NCBI RefSeq assembly: GCF_024128855.1
Contig: NZ_JAMYDV010000013.1
Location: 1 to 64,000 of the forward strand
Length of the DNA stretch: 64,000 nucleotides
From: Rhodovulum tesquicola
GTDB taxonomy: Bacteria > Pseudomonadota > Alphaproteobacteria > Rhodobacterales > Rhodobacteraceae
Direction: 5' to 3'
Shown here piece after piece: positions 8,378 to 17,554 of the stretch. The notes under the pieces were generated by a model. It had not been told where the DNA came from and searched no databases. It saw nothing but the letters and a program-made list of their open reading frames with translations. The position numbers and the translations under genes were made by a program. Each line of letters begins with the position of its first letter. Positions within the stretch are counted from its first letter, which is position 1.

Positions 8378-9514
8378 TCAGTTGCTGTCCGCAAGGTTGG
8401 CCAGGCTGTTGGCCGTGCCCGCCGTGCCCGTGATCGCGCCCAGCGTCTTCTGCCACTGCACGAAGGGCGCCTCGGTCACATAGACCGTGTCGCCATCGCG
8501 GATCGCGAAATCGCGGGCCAGGAACATGCCGTTGGGCTCGGTCAGGTCGAGCACATAGACCATGCGCTGTTCGCCGATCAGGTCGTCGCGGCCCAGTACC
8601 ATCTGGGCGACCTCTTGCGACTCGTTGCGCATCACGAAGACGCCGGTGGGATCGGCCAGCCCGGTATTCAGCCCGCCCACCTGCGCGATCGCCTCGATCG
8701 CCGACAGGTTCTGCGTCTCGAACGGAACCCGGCGCTGGGCGCCCATCGCGCCGAGCGCGGTAAAGGCGCGGGTGTCGCGCTCCACGAGGATGCGGTCGCC
8801 GTTGCGCAGGGCGATGTCGATCTGGGGGTGGCTGTAGAGATCCTGGAACCACACATCGCCGCGCCGGCTGCCGCGCAGCACCGAGATGCGCGCCACCTCG
8901 GGCGGGATCGAGAGGCCGCCTGCGGTGGCCAGCATGCCGGACAGCGTTCGATTGGGGCGCTGGATCGGGTAGACGCCCTGGCCCGCAACGCCGCCCACGA
9001 CCGATACGGTCGCCCCGTCCCCCGCCAGCCGACGCACCACGACTTGCGGATCGGGGGTCTGGGCGTCGAGCTTCTCGGTCACGATCTGGCGCAGCCGCTC
9101 GGGCGTGTTGCCTGCCGCGCGGATCCGCCCGGCATAGGGGATGAAGATGAACCCCGAATCGTCCACCTGCACCTCGTTCAGCATCGCGGCATTGCTGCCC
9201 TGGCGCGCGAGTATGCCATCGTCCACATTCTCGTAGATCGTCAGGCCCAGCACGTCGCCCGGCTGGATGATGTCGGCAGTGGCAATGCCTGCGCCGCTGA
9301 ATTCGGGTGGAAAGCCGATCGCCGGGACTACCGACGTGGCCCGGGTGACCCTGTCATTGACCGCGACCACGAAGGAATCGCCCTGTTTCTGGACCGCACC
9401 GGCAAAGATCTCGCGCTTGTTGGGACCGGAGCGCGGCAGGCCGCAGGCGCTCACGGTCGCCACGAGGGCAAGAAGGGCCACGGCCCTCGCCCCTCGGGAA
9501 TACATGATTCTCAC
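8378..9514 (-). CDS. Wza/KpsD-type polysaccharide export outer-membrane lipoprotein
   Basis: A 378-residue Poly_export/SLBB protein. It has a lipoprotein signal with the lipobox VSACG (acylated C24), then a Poly_export domain (about 75-165, including the block IQPGDVLGLTIYENVDDGI), then SLBB beta-grasp segments (SVVGGVAGQGVYPI and VFVMRNE). It should form the outer-membrane pore for the capsule made by the flanking kpsC and kpsS. I start at the GTG at 9514, which has AAGGA nine bases upstream; an ATG three codons later is possible. Its stop lies 8 bases before kpsC. Confidence 0.9.
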   Translation of the reverse strand: MRIMYSRGARAVALLALVATVSACGLPRSGPNKREIFAGAVQKQGDSFVVAVNDRVTRATSVVPAIGFPPEFSGAGIATADIIQPGDVLGLTIYENVDDGILARQGSNAAMLNEVQVDDSGFIFIPYAGRIRAAGNTPERLRQIVTEKLDAQTPDPQVVVRRLAGDGATVSVVGGVAGQGVYPIQRPNRTLSGMLATAGGLSIPPEVARISVLRGSRRGDVWFQDLYSHPQIDIALRNGDRILVERDTRAFTALGAMGAQRRVPFETQNLSAIEAIAQVGGLNTGLADPTGVFVMRNESQEVAQMVLGRDDLIGEQRMVYVLDLTEPNGMFLARDFAIRDGDTVYVTEAPFVQWQKTLGAITGTAGTANSLANLADSN

Positions 9515-9640
9515 TGCTCGGCGTCCTTGTTCTTGCTTGAAACTGCCTCAGGATCGTCTCGGACAGCATGGAACTGCCACGATTATTTTGGCTCAGCCTA
9601 CAATGCCCGAGCCGTTCGGGCCAGTCCCGCGCGACCCTTG

Positions 9641-10933
9641 CTATCCGGCAAGGCGAAGGTGTTGCCCCTGCGCCGCGCCCCGGGCGGCGTGCGAGTCGTA
9701 GGGGTCGATGCTGGCCAGCATCATGTCGACCATAAGGCGCATCAGTTGGTCGCGACCCCTGCGCGAATAAAATCCCCCCGGCACCTGACTGGTTTCCAGC
9801 AGGAAGCGGCGGAACAGCCGATAGGCGGCGGGGTCCGGTGGGCGGGGATCGGCGAAGAACTCGGCCAACGGCTGGTCCGAGACCAGCTCCGGCTTGTCAT
9901 AGACCGCCCGGCCAAAGGCGCGCAGCGGCAGGCCTCGCCACAGCGCCTGTTGCGCGGCTGTGGAATTGACGGTGACAGCACTGGTCGCCCCGTCGAGCAA
10001 CAGCGCCAGCTTGCCGCCCGGCACGAAATGCACCCGCCCGGCCAGCCCCTGCGCGCGGGCCAGAGCCCGGATCGTGCGGGGCAGGGGGCTGCGCCCGTCC
10101 TCCAGCGGGTGGGCCTTGAACACCAGATGATGATGGGAGGGCGCGCCACGGGCAAAACCGTCTATGCAGAGCGCCAGGAAATCCTCGATCCGGGCGAATG
10201 GCCCGTGATGGCGGAAATTCGCGTCATGGGCCAGTTGCAGCAGCACCAGATGATAGGGAAACCCGCCGCCCCGGATCGTGCGTGTGGCGGCAAACCGGGC
10301 CGCGGCATGGACGGGCAGAAGCGCCAGCCGGCGCAGGTAAAGCGCGAACTCGGCGCGCACGGGCAGGCCGCGATGGGGGCTGAAGTGGCGATAGCGGCGC
10401 GAGGGCAGCATGACCAGCCCGTGATAAAGCGCGCCGTGGAAAATATGTGCGCGCAGGTCGCCCCAATGGGCGGGGGCCTCGGCGGCGGGGGGCGCGTCGC
10501 CCGGCAAACGTGCCGCGATGTCGGGGATCGACAGATCCATCAGCCGCGAATGGCCGTTCGCGCCTTCGCGCTCATAGGTGACCCAATAGGGCCGCAGATA
10601 GCCTTCTTCGAAGATATGGATGCGCAGCCCCCTGGCGCGGGCTGCGGCGATGGCGGCGGCGTGGATGGGCCTTGTATCTCCGTAAAGCGCGATATCGGTG
10701 ATCGCCAGCCGATCAAGCAACCCGGCGCAGGCCATGGGCCAGTCGGCAGGCGTGCAGGTGACAGGCACATACCGCGCCCGGTCCGACCAGAAGGCGGAAT
10801 CGCCCCGGTTGAAGCCTGCGCGCCAGACCGCGTGCCCGGCGGCGCGCAGGGCGCGGCCCAGCCGGTCGAAGAACGGCCCGTGCGGCCCCTGAAGAAGCAG
10901 AAAGCGCCGGTTGCTGCCCGAATGCGTCGTCAT
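9641..10933 (-). CDS. kpsS: KpsS-like capsule polysaccharide synthesis glycosyltransferase
   Basis: A 430-residue capsule-synthesis protein with one module of the same family as KpsC. Recognisable blocks are FLLLQGPHGPFFDRLGRALR at the N-terminus, IFEEGYLRPYW, LVFKAHPLEDG and VTVNSTAAQQALWRGLPLRA. KpsS proteins add the first Kdo to the lipid acceptor before KpsC extends it. It is the first gene of the minus-strand capsule block; the wza-like gene follows after 126 bases. It is transcribed divergently from ribE, the two starts being 124 bases apart. Confidence 0.88.
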   Translation of the reverse strand: MTTHSGSNRRFLLLQGPHGPFFDRLGRALRAAGHAVWRAGFNRGDSAFWSDRARYVPVTCTPADWPMACAGLLDRLAITDIALYGDTRPIHAAAIAAARARGLRIHIFEEGYLRPYWVTYEREGANGHSRLMDLSIPDIAARLPGDAPPAAEAPAHWGDLRAHIFHGALYHGLVMLPSRRYRHFSPHRGLPVRAEFALYLRRLALLPVHAAARFAATRTIRGGGFPYHLVLLQLAHDANFRHHGPFARIEDFLALCIDGFARGAPSHHHLVFKAHPLEDGRSPLPRTIRALARAQGLAGRVHFVPGGKLALLLDGATSAVTVNSTAAQQALWRGLPLRAFGRAVYDKPELVSDQPLAEFFADPRPPDPAAYRLFRRFLLETSQVPGGFYSRRGRDQLMRLMVDMMLASIDPYDSHAARGAAQGQHLRLAG

Positions 10934-11057
10934 GCCCGCAATAGGGCCATTTTTCGGGCGGTTGCGAAAGCGTCAATCGGCTGCGCGGGCGCGGCGCTTG
11001 CCCTGTCCGTGGCCAGCGGCTAGGTCGGGCGCAGAACCGCAGAAGGAGCCAAGCGCC

Positions 11058-11660
11058 ATGTTCACCGGCATCATCACCGATATCGGCACCGTCCGCGCGC
11101 TGGAAAAGCGCGGCGACCTGACCGCGCGGATCGGCTGCGGTTACGCGCCCGAGACCATCGAGATCGGCGCCTCGATCGCCTGCGACGGGGTCTGCCTGAC
11201 GGTGACCGACCGGGGCCGGGACGAGAGGGGCGGCTGGTTCGCCGTCTCGATCTCGGCCGAGACGCTGTCAAAGACCAATCTGGGCGGCTGGGCCGAGGGC
11301 AGTCGGATGAACCTGGAGCGCGCGCTGCGGGTGGGCGACGAGCTGGGCGGGCATATCGTGTCGGGCCATGTCGATGGGCTGGCCGAGATCGTCGCGATGG
11401 TGGACGAGGGCGACAGCACGCGCATCACCTTTCGCGCGCCCGACGCGCTGGCGAAATTCATCGCGCCCAAGGGATCGGTCGCGCTGAACGGCACCTCGCT
11501 GACCGTGAACGAGGTCGAGGGCGCCAGCTTCGGCGTCAATTTCATCCCCCATACCAAGCAGGCCACGACCTGGGGGCTGGCGCGGGTGGGCGACCGGGTG
11601 AATCTAGAGATCGACACGCTGGCGCGCTATGTCGCCCGGCTGGCCGAGGCCGCGGGATAA
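11058..11660 (+). CDS. ribE: RibE, riboflavin synthase (lumazine-disproportionating)
   Basis: A 200-residue riboflavin synthase alpha-chain made of two homologous lumazine-binding barrels. The first starts MFTGIITDIGTV and the second near GGHIVSGHVDGLAEI. NGTSLTVNEV and the N-terminal MFTGI are family signatures. It combines two 6,7-dimethyl-8-ribityllumazine molecules into riboflavin, the step after RibH. The ATG at 11058 has AGAAGGAG upstream. No FMN riboswitch is visible in the 124 bases before it. Confidence 0.96.
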   Translation: MFTGIITDIGTVRALEKRGDLTARIGCGYAPETIEIGASIACDGVCLTVTDRGRDERGGWFAVSISAETLSKTNLGGWAEGSRMNLERALRVGDELGGHIVSGHVDGLAEIVAMVDEGDSTRITFRAPDALAKFIAPKGSVALNGTSLTVNEVEGASFGVNFIPHTKQATTWGLARVGDRVNLEIDTLARYVARLAEAAG

Positions 11661-11733
11661 GCGGGTCCGCGCCCTCTGGCGCTCTGTCGTGTGATGGTCT
11701 ATCTGCCTCGCGACAGCCAAAGACGGGCAGACC

Positions 11734-12852
11734 ATGACCACCGACCCCTCCGCATCCGATCAGGAAAGCTTCCGCGACGCGATCTCGTCGATCGAGGAGA
11801 TCATCGAGGATGCGCGCAACGGGCGGATGTTCATCCTGGTGGACCACGAGGACCGCGAGAACGAGGGCGATCTGGTCATCCCCGCCCAGATGGCGACGCC
11901 CGAGGCGATAAATTTCATGGCCACCCACGGCCGCGGGCTGATCTGCCTGACCCTGACCGGCGAGCGGGTGGACGCGCTGGGCCTGCCGCTGATGGCCTCG
12001 CAGAATTCCAGCCGCCACGAAACCGCCTTCACCGTCTCGATCGAGGCGCGCGAGGGTGTGACCACCGGCATTTCCGCCCATGACCGCGCCCGCACCGTGG
12101 CCGTGGCCATCGACGCGGGCAAAACGGCGGCCGATATCGCGACGCCCGGCCATATCTTCCCGCTGCGCGCGCGCGATGGCGGCGTTCTGGTGCGCGCGGG
12201 CCATACCGAGGCGGCGGTCGATGTCGCCCGGCTGGCAGGGCTGAACCCCTCGGGCGTGATCTGCGAGATCATGAACGAGGATGGCTCCATGGCGCGGCTG
12301 CCCGACCTTGTGGCCTTTGCCCAGCGGCACGGGCTCAAGATCGGCACGATTTCCGACCTGATCGCCTATCGCCGCCGCCACGACAACCTGGTGAACGAAA
12401 CGGCGGCGCGGCCTGTCACCTCGGCATTTGGCGGCGACTGGCTGATGCGCATCTTCGCCGATGTCACGCAGGGCGCCGAACATGTGGTGCTGACCAAAGG
12501 GGACATCGCTGCGCCCGGCCCGGTGCTGGTGCGGATGCACGCGCTCGACCCTTTGCAGGACGTGCTTGGCCTTGGCCCGCACCCGGCCGGGGAACTGTCC
12601 CGCGCGATGGAGATCATTGCCGCCGAGGGGCGCGGCGTGGTTGTCCTGCTGCGCGACACCACGATGAAGCTGGGCGGCGGAAGCGCGTCCCCCCAGACGC
12701 TGCGCCAATACGGGCTGGGTGCGCAGATCCTGGCCGCGCTGGGCCTGCACGAGTTGACTCTGCTGACGAATTCGCCCCTGCCGCGGGTCGTCGGGCTTGA
12801 GGGCTACGGGCTGTCCATCGCGGGCACCCGCAAGATCGACATGGAGGGCTGA
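11734..12852 (+). CDS. ribB: RibB with degenerate RibA-like domain (DHBP synthase)
   Basis: A 372-residue protein. The N-terminal part (about 15-220) is 3,4-dihydroxy-2-butanone-4-phosphate synthase, with DHEDRENEGDL, THGRGLICL and RAGHTEAAVDV intact. The C-terminal part (about 225-372) has the fold of GTP cyclohydrolase II, but the three-cysteine zinc motif (C-x-TGD-x-FGS-x-RCDC) is absent; the corresponding stretch reads HALDPLQDVLGLGP. The protein should therefore supply only the four-carbon unit, and a separate GTP cyclohydrolase should exist elsewhere. It lies between ribE and ribH. Confidence 0.92.
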   Translation: MTTDPSASDQESFRDAISSIEEIIEDARNGRMFILVDHEDRENEGDLVIPAQMATPEAINFMATHGRGLICLTLTGERVDALGLPLMASQNSSRHETAFTVSIEAREGVTTGISAHDRARTVAVAIDAGKTAADIATPGHIFPLRARDGGVLVRAGHTEAAVDVARLAGLNPSGVICEIMNEDGSMARLPDLVAFAQRHGLKIGTISDLIAYRRRHDNLVNETAARPVTSAFGGDWLMRIFADVTQGAEHVVLTKGDIAAPGPVLVRMHALDPLQDVLGLGPHPAGELSRAMEIIAAEGRGVVVLLRDTTMKLGGGSASPQTLRQYGLGAQILAALGLHELTLLTNSPLPRVVGLEGYGLSIAGTRKIDMEG

Positions 12853-12855
12853 GAC

Positions 12856-13395
12856 ATGGCCGACCAGGACCCACACCATATCCTGCCGCTGCCCGCCTTT
12901 GACCGGCCGGTGAAGCTGCTGATCGCGGTCGCGCCCTTCTATCGTGACATTGCCGAGATGCTGATCGCGGGCGCGCGGGCGAAACTGGACGCCGCGGGCG
13001 CCACCCATGACCTGATAGAGGTTCCCGGCGCGCTGGAGCTGCCGCCCGCAATCGCGCTGGCGCATCGGCTGTCGAATTTCGACGGCTATGTGGCGCTGGG
13101 CTGCGTGATCCGCGGCGCGACCAGCCATTATGAAACCGTCTGCAACGACAGCTCGCGCGGGCTGATGCTGCTGGGGCTTCAGGGCGCGCTGATCGGCAAC
13201 GGCATCCTGACCGTGGAAAACCACGAACAGGCGTTTGAACGGGCGAACCCCGCGGACATGGACAAGGGCGGCGGCGCGGCGGCGGCGGCGTTGCACCTGA
13301 TCGCGCTGGCCCGGCGCTGGGGCGGCGAAACCCGTGGCGTCGGCTTCCGGCCCTCGGGCGGCTTCCAGATCGCCGAGGGGGCGGACCGCGCATGA
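12856..13395 (+). CDS. ribH: RibH, 6,7-dimethyl-8-ribityllumazine synthase
   Basis: A 179-residue lumazine synthase. Family blocks are VAPFYRDIAEMLIAGARAKL, VPGALELPPAIALA, YVALGCVIRGATSHYETVCN and NGILTVENHEQA. It condenses the RibD-derived pyrimidine with the RibB product. It starts 3 bases after the ribB stop, and its own stop overlaps the nusB start (ATGA). The tail GGETRGVGFRPSG extends slightly beyond the usual length. Confidence 0.96.
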   Translation: MADQDPHHILPLPAFDRPVKLLIAVAPFYRDIAEMLIAGARAKLDAAGATHDLIEVPGALELPPAIALAHRLSNFDGYVALGCVIRGATSHYETVCNDSSRGLMLLGLQGALIGNGILTVENHEQAFERANPADMDKGGGAAAAALHLIALARRWGGETRGVGFRPSGGFQIAEGADRA

Positions 13396-13859
13396 CCTCA
13401 GCCGCCGAACGCCGCCAGATGAAATCCGCCGCCCGGCTTTACGCCGTGCAGGCGCTGTTCCAGATGGAGCAATCGGGCCAGAGCGTGGACGCCGTCCGCC
13501 GCGAGTTCGAGACATGGCGCTTCGGTGCCTCCTACGAGGAAGGCGAGGAACTGGCCGAGGGTGATGTCGAGCTGTTCCGCGCCACGCTGGAAGGGGCGGT
13601 GACCTGGCAGGCGAAGATCGACCAGATGACCGACCGGGCGCTGGTGGCGAAATGGCCGATCGCGCGCATCGACCCGACGCTGCGGGCGCTGTTCCGTGCC
13701 GCGGGCGCCGAACTGGTAGACGGCAAGGCACCGCCCAAGGTGGTCATCACCGAGTATGTCGATGTCGCCAAGGCGTTCTTTCCCGAGGGCCGCGAGCCCA
13801 AATTCGTCAATGCGGTGCTGGACCACATGGCGCGGGAAGCCCGACCCGAGGCGTTCTGA
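13392..13859 (+). CDS. nusB: NusB, transcription antitermination factor
   Basis: A 155-residue all-helical NusB. It opens with RRQMKSAARLYAVQALFQMEQ, contains RIDPTLRALFRAAGAELV and ends with AKAFFPEGREPKFVNAVLDH, the typical terminal block. NusB binds boxA RNA with NusE (S10) in rRNA antitermination. It overlaps ribH by 4 bases; the ribH-nusB linkage is widespread in bacteria. Confidence 0.96.
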   Translation: MTSAAERRQMKSAARLYAVQALFQMEQSGQSVDAVRREFETWRFGASYEEGEELAEGDVELFRATLEGAVTWQAKIDQMTDRALVAKWPIARIDPTLRALFRAAGAELVDGKAPPKVVITEYVDVAKAFFPEGREPKFVNAVLDHMAREARPEAF

Positions 13860-13958
13860 AACGCCCAGGCCGCATGATCCGAGTAGGGGGATGCGAGATT
13901 CTTCTTGGAATCGATCCATGAATGGCTACCTAATGGTGGGAAGCAACGGAGTCGGTCC

Positions 13959-14291
13959 ATGCCCACACTGATCAGCCTTTATATTCGTCAGACGATCATA
14001 GGGTTCATCCTGTCATTCGTCTTCGTGGCGCTGCTGCTCCATTTCAACGTGGCCAATCTCTGGCACCTCGTCACCCATGTCTCGGGTGGGTGGCTGGCGG
14101 CGGTGCTGCTGTTCCTCTTCAACGGTATCGTCTTCTCGGGCGTGCAGTTCGGCATCGCGGTGATGTCCATGGCTCGCGACGAGAATGACGGTTCGCGCGG
14201 CCGGCGCCAGCCGGAGCGTGTGCGTGGGCTGGCCGAGGCGCTGGCGCCGATTCCGGTGCTGGTGCGTGACCGACGCCATCCCCCGCGATGA
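13959..14291 (+). CDS. Small membrane protein of unknown function
   Basis: A 110-residue protein that I do not recognise. Two hydrophobic helices are visible: about residues 10-29 (TIIGFILSFVFVALLLHF) and 40-65 (SGGWLAAVLLFLFNGIVFSG). The C-terminal 35 residues are arginine-rich and should face the cytoplasm. The ATG at 13959 has CGGAG upstream. It lies 99 bases after nusB and directly before a strong terminator, so it is probably the last gene of the rib-nusB unit. Confidence 0.7.
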   Translation: MPTLISLYIRQTIIGFILSFVFVALLLHFNVANLWHLVTHVSGGWLAAVLLFLFNGIVFSGVQFGIAVMSMARDENDGSRGRRQPERVRGLAEALAPIPVLVRDRRHPPR

Positions 14292-14326
14292 CGATCACGA
14301 CCCTTCGTTCGGGATGATGCACAAAC

Positions 14327-14352
14327 TGGCGGCTTTCGGGCCGCCATTTTTT
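14327..14352 (+). terminator. Rho-independent terminator after nusB and the membrane-protein gene
   Basis: TGGCGGC (14327-14333), loop TTTCGG, GCCGCCA (14340-14346), then TTTTTT (14347-14352). The stem is a perfect 7 bp with a U-tract on the plus strand. It closes the plus-strand rib-nusB unit just before the convergent hflX stop. Confidence 0.85.
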
Positions 14353-14365
14353 ATCCGCGCAGCGG

Positions 14366-15664
14366 CTATTCCCCGGTCAGTGCCCGGAACCTCTGTTCCT
14401 GCCGCGCGGTCCAGTTGACCGTCAGAACGACGCCGTCCTCGCCTTGGCATTCGGCCTCGACCACGCCCTCGGCATAGAGCCAGGCCCGCCGCCGTCCGTC
14501 GGAAAAGCCCAGATTCACTTCGCGCCGCACCCGCGTCTCGTCCAGCGCCGCAGTGATCGCCTGCAGCAGACCCTCGATCCCCTCGCCTGTCCAGGCCGAG
14601 ATCGTGCGCACCCCCTCATGCCGGGCCGCCACGGCTGCCAGCGCCTCGCGCCGCTCGGGCTCGATCAGGTCGGCCTTGTTCCACAGCTCGATCTGCGGCG
14701 TCTCTTCGGCCACGCCCAGATCGGTCAGGATCGCGCGCACATCGGCGGCCTGGGACTCGGTATCGGGATGGGCGATGTCGCGCACATGCAGGATCAGGTC
14801 GGCCTCCAGCACCTCTTCCAGCGTCGCGCGGAAGGCCGCGACCAGTTGCGTCGGCAGGTCCGAGATGAACCCCACAGTGTCCGACAGGATCACCTTCAGC
14901 CCGCTGGGCAGCGTGATGCTGCGCATGGTCGGGTCGAGCGTGGCGAACAGCATGTCCTTGGCCAGCACCTCCGCCCCGGTCAGCCGGTTGAACAGCGTCG
15001 ACTTGCCCGCATTGGTATAGCCCACCAGTGCCACCACCGGGAACGGCACCTTGCGCCGCGCGGCACGGTGCAGGTCGCGGGTCTTGACCACCTTGGAAAG
15101 CTGCCGCTTCAGCCGAACGATCGCCTCGTCGATGGCGCGGCGGTCGGCCTCGATCTGGGTCTCGCCGGGGCCGCCCACGAAACCGAGACCGCCGCGCTGG
15201 CGTTCAAGGTGGGTCCAGGCCCGCACCAGCCGCGTGCGCTGATAGGACAGCGCGGCCAGTTCGACCTGCAACACGCCCTCGCGGGTGCGGGCGCGGTCGG
15301 CGAAGATTTCCAGGATCAACCCGGTCCGGTCGAGGATCTTGACCTTCCATTCCCGTTCCAGATTGCGCTGCTGCACCGGGGTCACGGGGCCGTCGATCAA
15401 CACGAGCCCCACCTCGGCCGTCTTGAGGCGACTGCCCAGATCCTCGATCTTGCCCGACCCGAACAGCCAGCCCGGCCGCACCTTTGGCAGCGGCACGATC
15501 TCGGAGCCGACCAGTTCAAGGCCGGGCAGGGCAGCGGCCAGCGCCACCGCTTCTCCAAGCGCCGGGGCTGCGTCGCGGCGTGCTCGGTCCGCGGCAATAT
15601 CGGGATGAAGCACCCAGGCGCGCGTCACCTGGGGGCCGTGCTCCTGAAGGTCAGAGGGGCTCAA
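14366..15664 (-). CDS. hflX: HflX, ribosome-associated GTPase
   Basis: A 432-residue HflX GTPase. The N-terminal nucleotide-binding and helical domain (about 1-195) contains [13 protein letters not shown] and [13 protein letters not shown]. The G domain follows with G1 [10 protein letters not shown]3 DTVGFI and G4 NKAD. HflX splits stalled or stress-inactivated 70S ribosomes. The TTG start at 15664 overlaps the hfq stop (TTGA), the familiar hfq-hflX coupling. A GTG at 15625 with AGGAG upstream is an alternative start that would drop 13 residues. Confidence 0.95.
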   Translation of the reverse strand: MSPSDLQEHGPQVTRAWVLHPDIAADRARRDAAPALGEAVALAAALPGLELVGSEIVPLPKVRPGWLFGSGKIEDLGSRLKTAEVGLVLIDGPVTPVQQRNLEREWKVKILDRTGLILEIFADRARTREGVLQVELAALSYQRTRLVRAWTHLERQRGGLGFVGGPGETQIEADRRAIDEAIVRLKRQLSKVVKTRDLHRAARRKVPFPVVALVGYTNAGKSTLFNRLTGAEVLAKDMLFATLDPTMRSITLPSGLKVILSDTVGFISDLPTQLVAAFRATLEEVLEADLILHVRDIAHPDTESQAADVRAILTDLGVAEETPQIELWNKADLIEPERREALAAVAARHEGVRTISAWTGEGIEGLLQAITAALDETRVRREVNLGFSDGRRRAWLYAEGVVEAECQGEDGVVLTVNWTARQEQRFRALTGE

Positions 15665-15894
15665 TCCTCACCGTCATAGAGATTGATTGGCTGCGAGGGC
15701 ATGATCGTCGAGATCGCATGCTTGTAGACAAGCTGCGATTGCCCGTCCCGGCGCAGCAGAACGCAGAAATTGTCGAACCAGGTGATCACGCCCTGCAACT
15801 TGACGCCGTTGATCAGGAAGATCGTGACCGGCACCTTGGTCTTGCGAACATGGTTAAGGAATGCGTCCTGCAAATTCTGCTTGTCGGCAGCCAT
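15661..15894 (-). CDS. hfq: Hfq, RNA chaperone
   Basis: A 77-residue Hfq with the short C-terminus usual in alphaproteobacteria. Sm1 covers [19 protein letters not shown] and the FDNFCVLL turn. Sm2 is the [10 protein letters not shown] motif. The ring mediates sRNA-mRNA pairing. The ATG at 15894 gives the family start [12 protein letters not shown]; upstream residues in the same frame have no similarity. It lies 135 bases after trkH and is translationally coupled to hflX. Confidence 0.97.
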   Translation of the reverse strand: MAADKQNLQDAFLNHVRKTKVPVTIFLINGVKLQGVITWFDNFCVLLRRDGQSQLVYKHAISTIMPSQPINLYDGED

Positions 15895-16029
15895 TCGTTT
15901 CTTGCCCTTGTTGTCTGGACCTGCCCCGGTATGGACAGAAGCCGTTCCCTCGGCGCGAGTATGTCGCGAGGTTTCAGGACTTTCCACCCCCCTTGACGGG
16001 TCGGCAATCCGAAAATGCAGCGCCGCGCC

Positions 16030-17550
16030 TCAGTTGCGCCAGAATTCGGGGTTCAGCAGCGCGATGATCGCCAGGGTCTCCAGCCGGCCCACAACCATCG
16101 CGGCGGCCAGCACCATCCGCGCGCCATCGCCCAGCGTGGCATAGGACAGCGCGGGTTCGGTCGTCGCGGCGGCCAGCGGGCCGGTGGTGGTCAGCGCGGC
16201 CACGGTCAGCACCATCGCCGCGTCGAACCCGATCCCGGCCGCGCCCAGCGCTACCATGGTCACGGCCACCGACAGCGCGAAGAGCATGAAGAAGACAAAG
16301 GCGATCTGAGCGCCCTCGCGGCGGATGCGCCGCGCAAAGGCTCCGGCGCCGCCGACCGAGGAGGGATGGATCAGCTTTTCCATCTCGCGCACCCCGTGCT
16401 TGTAAAGCGCGTAGATGCGCAGCAGCTTGACCCCGCCCGCAGTCGTCGCCACCCCGCCGCCGAACACCGCCAGCCCGACCAGGATCAGCCCCGGAGTGGC
16501 CAGCCCCGACCAGGTCTGCGCCTCGGCCCAGTCGGCCGAGACGAACCCCGTGGTGGTCAGGAAGGACGTCACCGTGAAGACCGCCCCCCAGAGCGCGCGC
16601 AGCGCCGCGAGGCCGCTGTCATCGGCGCCGCCCTCATAGGCGCCCAGCCAGTGGCGCGAGAACAGGAACAGCGTCACCGCCCAGGCGATCACCACCCCCA
16701 TCCGCAACTCCATGTCCGTGCTCAGCGCGCGCCAGCTTTCGGGCCGCAGATCGAGCATGAAGCTTTGCCGGGTGAAGGCAAAGATGAAGAAGCCCCACAG
16801 GAACAGTTCGCCGGCAAAGCCGCTCTGGCCGCCGGGCACGCCGCCCACCGGCGAGATTCCCGAAGTCGCCAGCACCGACATCGCGTGGCAGGCTGCCACC
16901 AACGGGCCTTCGCCCGCGAGCAGCATCAGCACCCACAGGCTGGCCGTGAGGCCCAGATAGATCGGCGCGAAGCGGCGGGCAAAGCGCAGAAGCCGCCCGC
17001 GCGGATCGGCGGCCCGGCCCGTGCCCGGCCCTGCGGCGCCCAACTGGCGCGCGCCGCCGGGGCCCGCCGTGACCTCGAACCCGCCCAGGTTCATCGGCGC
17101 CAGGATCGAGATCGCCGTCACCCAGATGAAGAACCCGCCCAGCCAGCCGACCAGCGCCCGCCACAGATGCAGCCCCGACGACAGGGTCGCGGGGTCGTCG
17201 TAAAGCGTGGCTCCCGTGGTGGTCAGGCTCGAGATCATCTCGAAATAGCCGTCGAGATAGCGCGCGTCGGGCACTGCCTCGACAAAGGGAACGGCCAGCA
17301 TCAGCGGCATCAGCCCATAGAAGCCCAGCATCGCCAGCAGATGGCTGCGGGCCTGGTTCGTCACCCGGTTGCCGATCGTCGCCAGCCCCAGCACCGCCGC
17401 CAGAACGCTGAACAGAAGCCCCGAATAGAAAAAGCTGCGCGCGGTCAGCCAGTCGCGTTCCGCCAGCGCCACGCCCACCGGCAGGAACATCGCCAGCGCC
17501 CCGATCCCCATCAGGATCACCAGGAACGGAAGATCGTAAAGCCGACGCAT
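16030..17550 (-). CDS. trkH: TrkH-type potassium uptake channel subunit
   Basis: A 506-residue Trk/Ktr integral-membrane subunit with the four M1-P-M2 repeats of the family. Pore-loop-like segments are LTTTGATLYDD, SVLATSGISPVGG, TSFLTTTGFVS and ALTTTGPLAAATTEP, each with a conserved TTG/TSG-type filter. It imports K+ with TrkA as the gating subunit. The ATG at 17550 gives MRRLYDLPFLV and lies 4 bases after the trkA stop. Confidence 0.93.
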   Translation of the reverse strand: MRRLYDLPFLVILMGIGALAMFLPVGVALAERDWLTARSFFYSGLLFSVLAAVLGLATIGNRVTNQARSHLLAMLGFYGLMPLMLAVPFVEAVPDARYLDGYFEMISSLTTTGATLYDDPATLSSGLHLWRALVGWLGGFFIWVTAISILAPMNLGGFEVTAGPGGARQLGAAGPGTGRAADPRGRLLRFARRFAPIYLGLTASLWVLMLLAGEGPLVAACHAMSVLATSGISPVGGVPGGQSGFAGELFLWGFFIFAFTRQSFMLDLRPESWRALSTDMELRMGVVIAWAVTLFLFSRHWLGAYEGGADDSGLAALRALWGAVFTVTSFLTTTGFVSADWAEAQTWSGLATPGLILVGLAVFGGGVATTAGGVKLLRIYALYKHGVREMEKLIHPSSVGGAGAFARRIRREGAQIAFVFFMLFALSVAVTMVALGAAGIGFDAAMVLTVAALTTTGPLAAATTEPALSYATLGDGARMVLAAAMVVGRLETLAIIALLNPEFWRN

Positions 17551-17554
17551 GGCC

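Noticed and set aside
8370-8852. Extended N-terminus for kpsC
   Set aside because: The extra 161 codons overlap the wza-like gene in another frame and lack similarity; the ATG at 8369 starts the conserved region.
10934-11057. FMN riboswitch in front of ribE
   Set aside because: The 124-base gap is shared with the divergent kpsS promoter and contains none of the conserved RFN-element blocks that I can recognise. The 73 bases before ribB also lack it.
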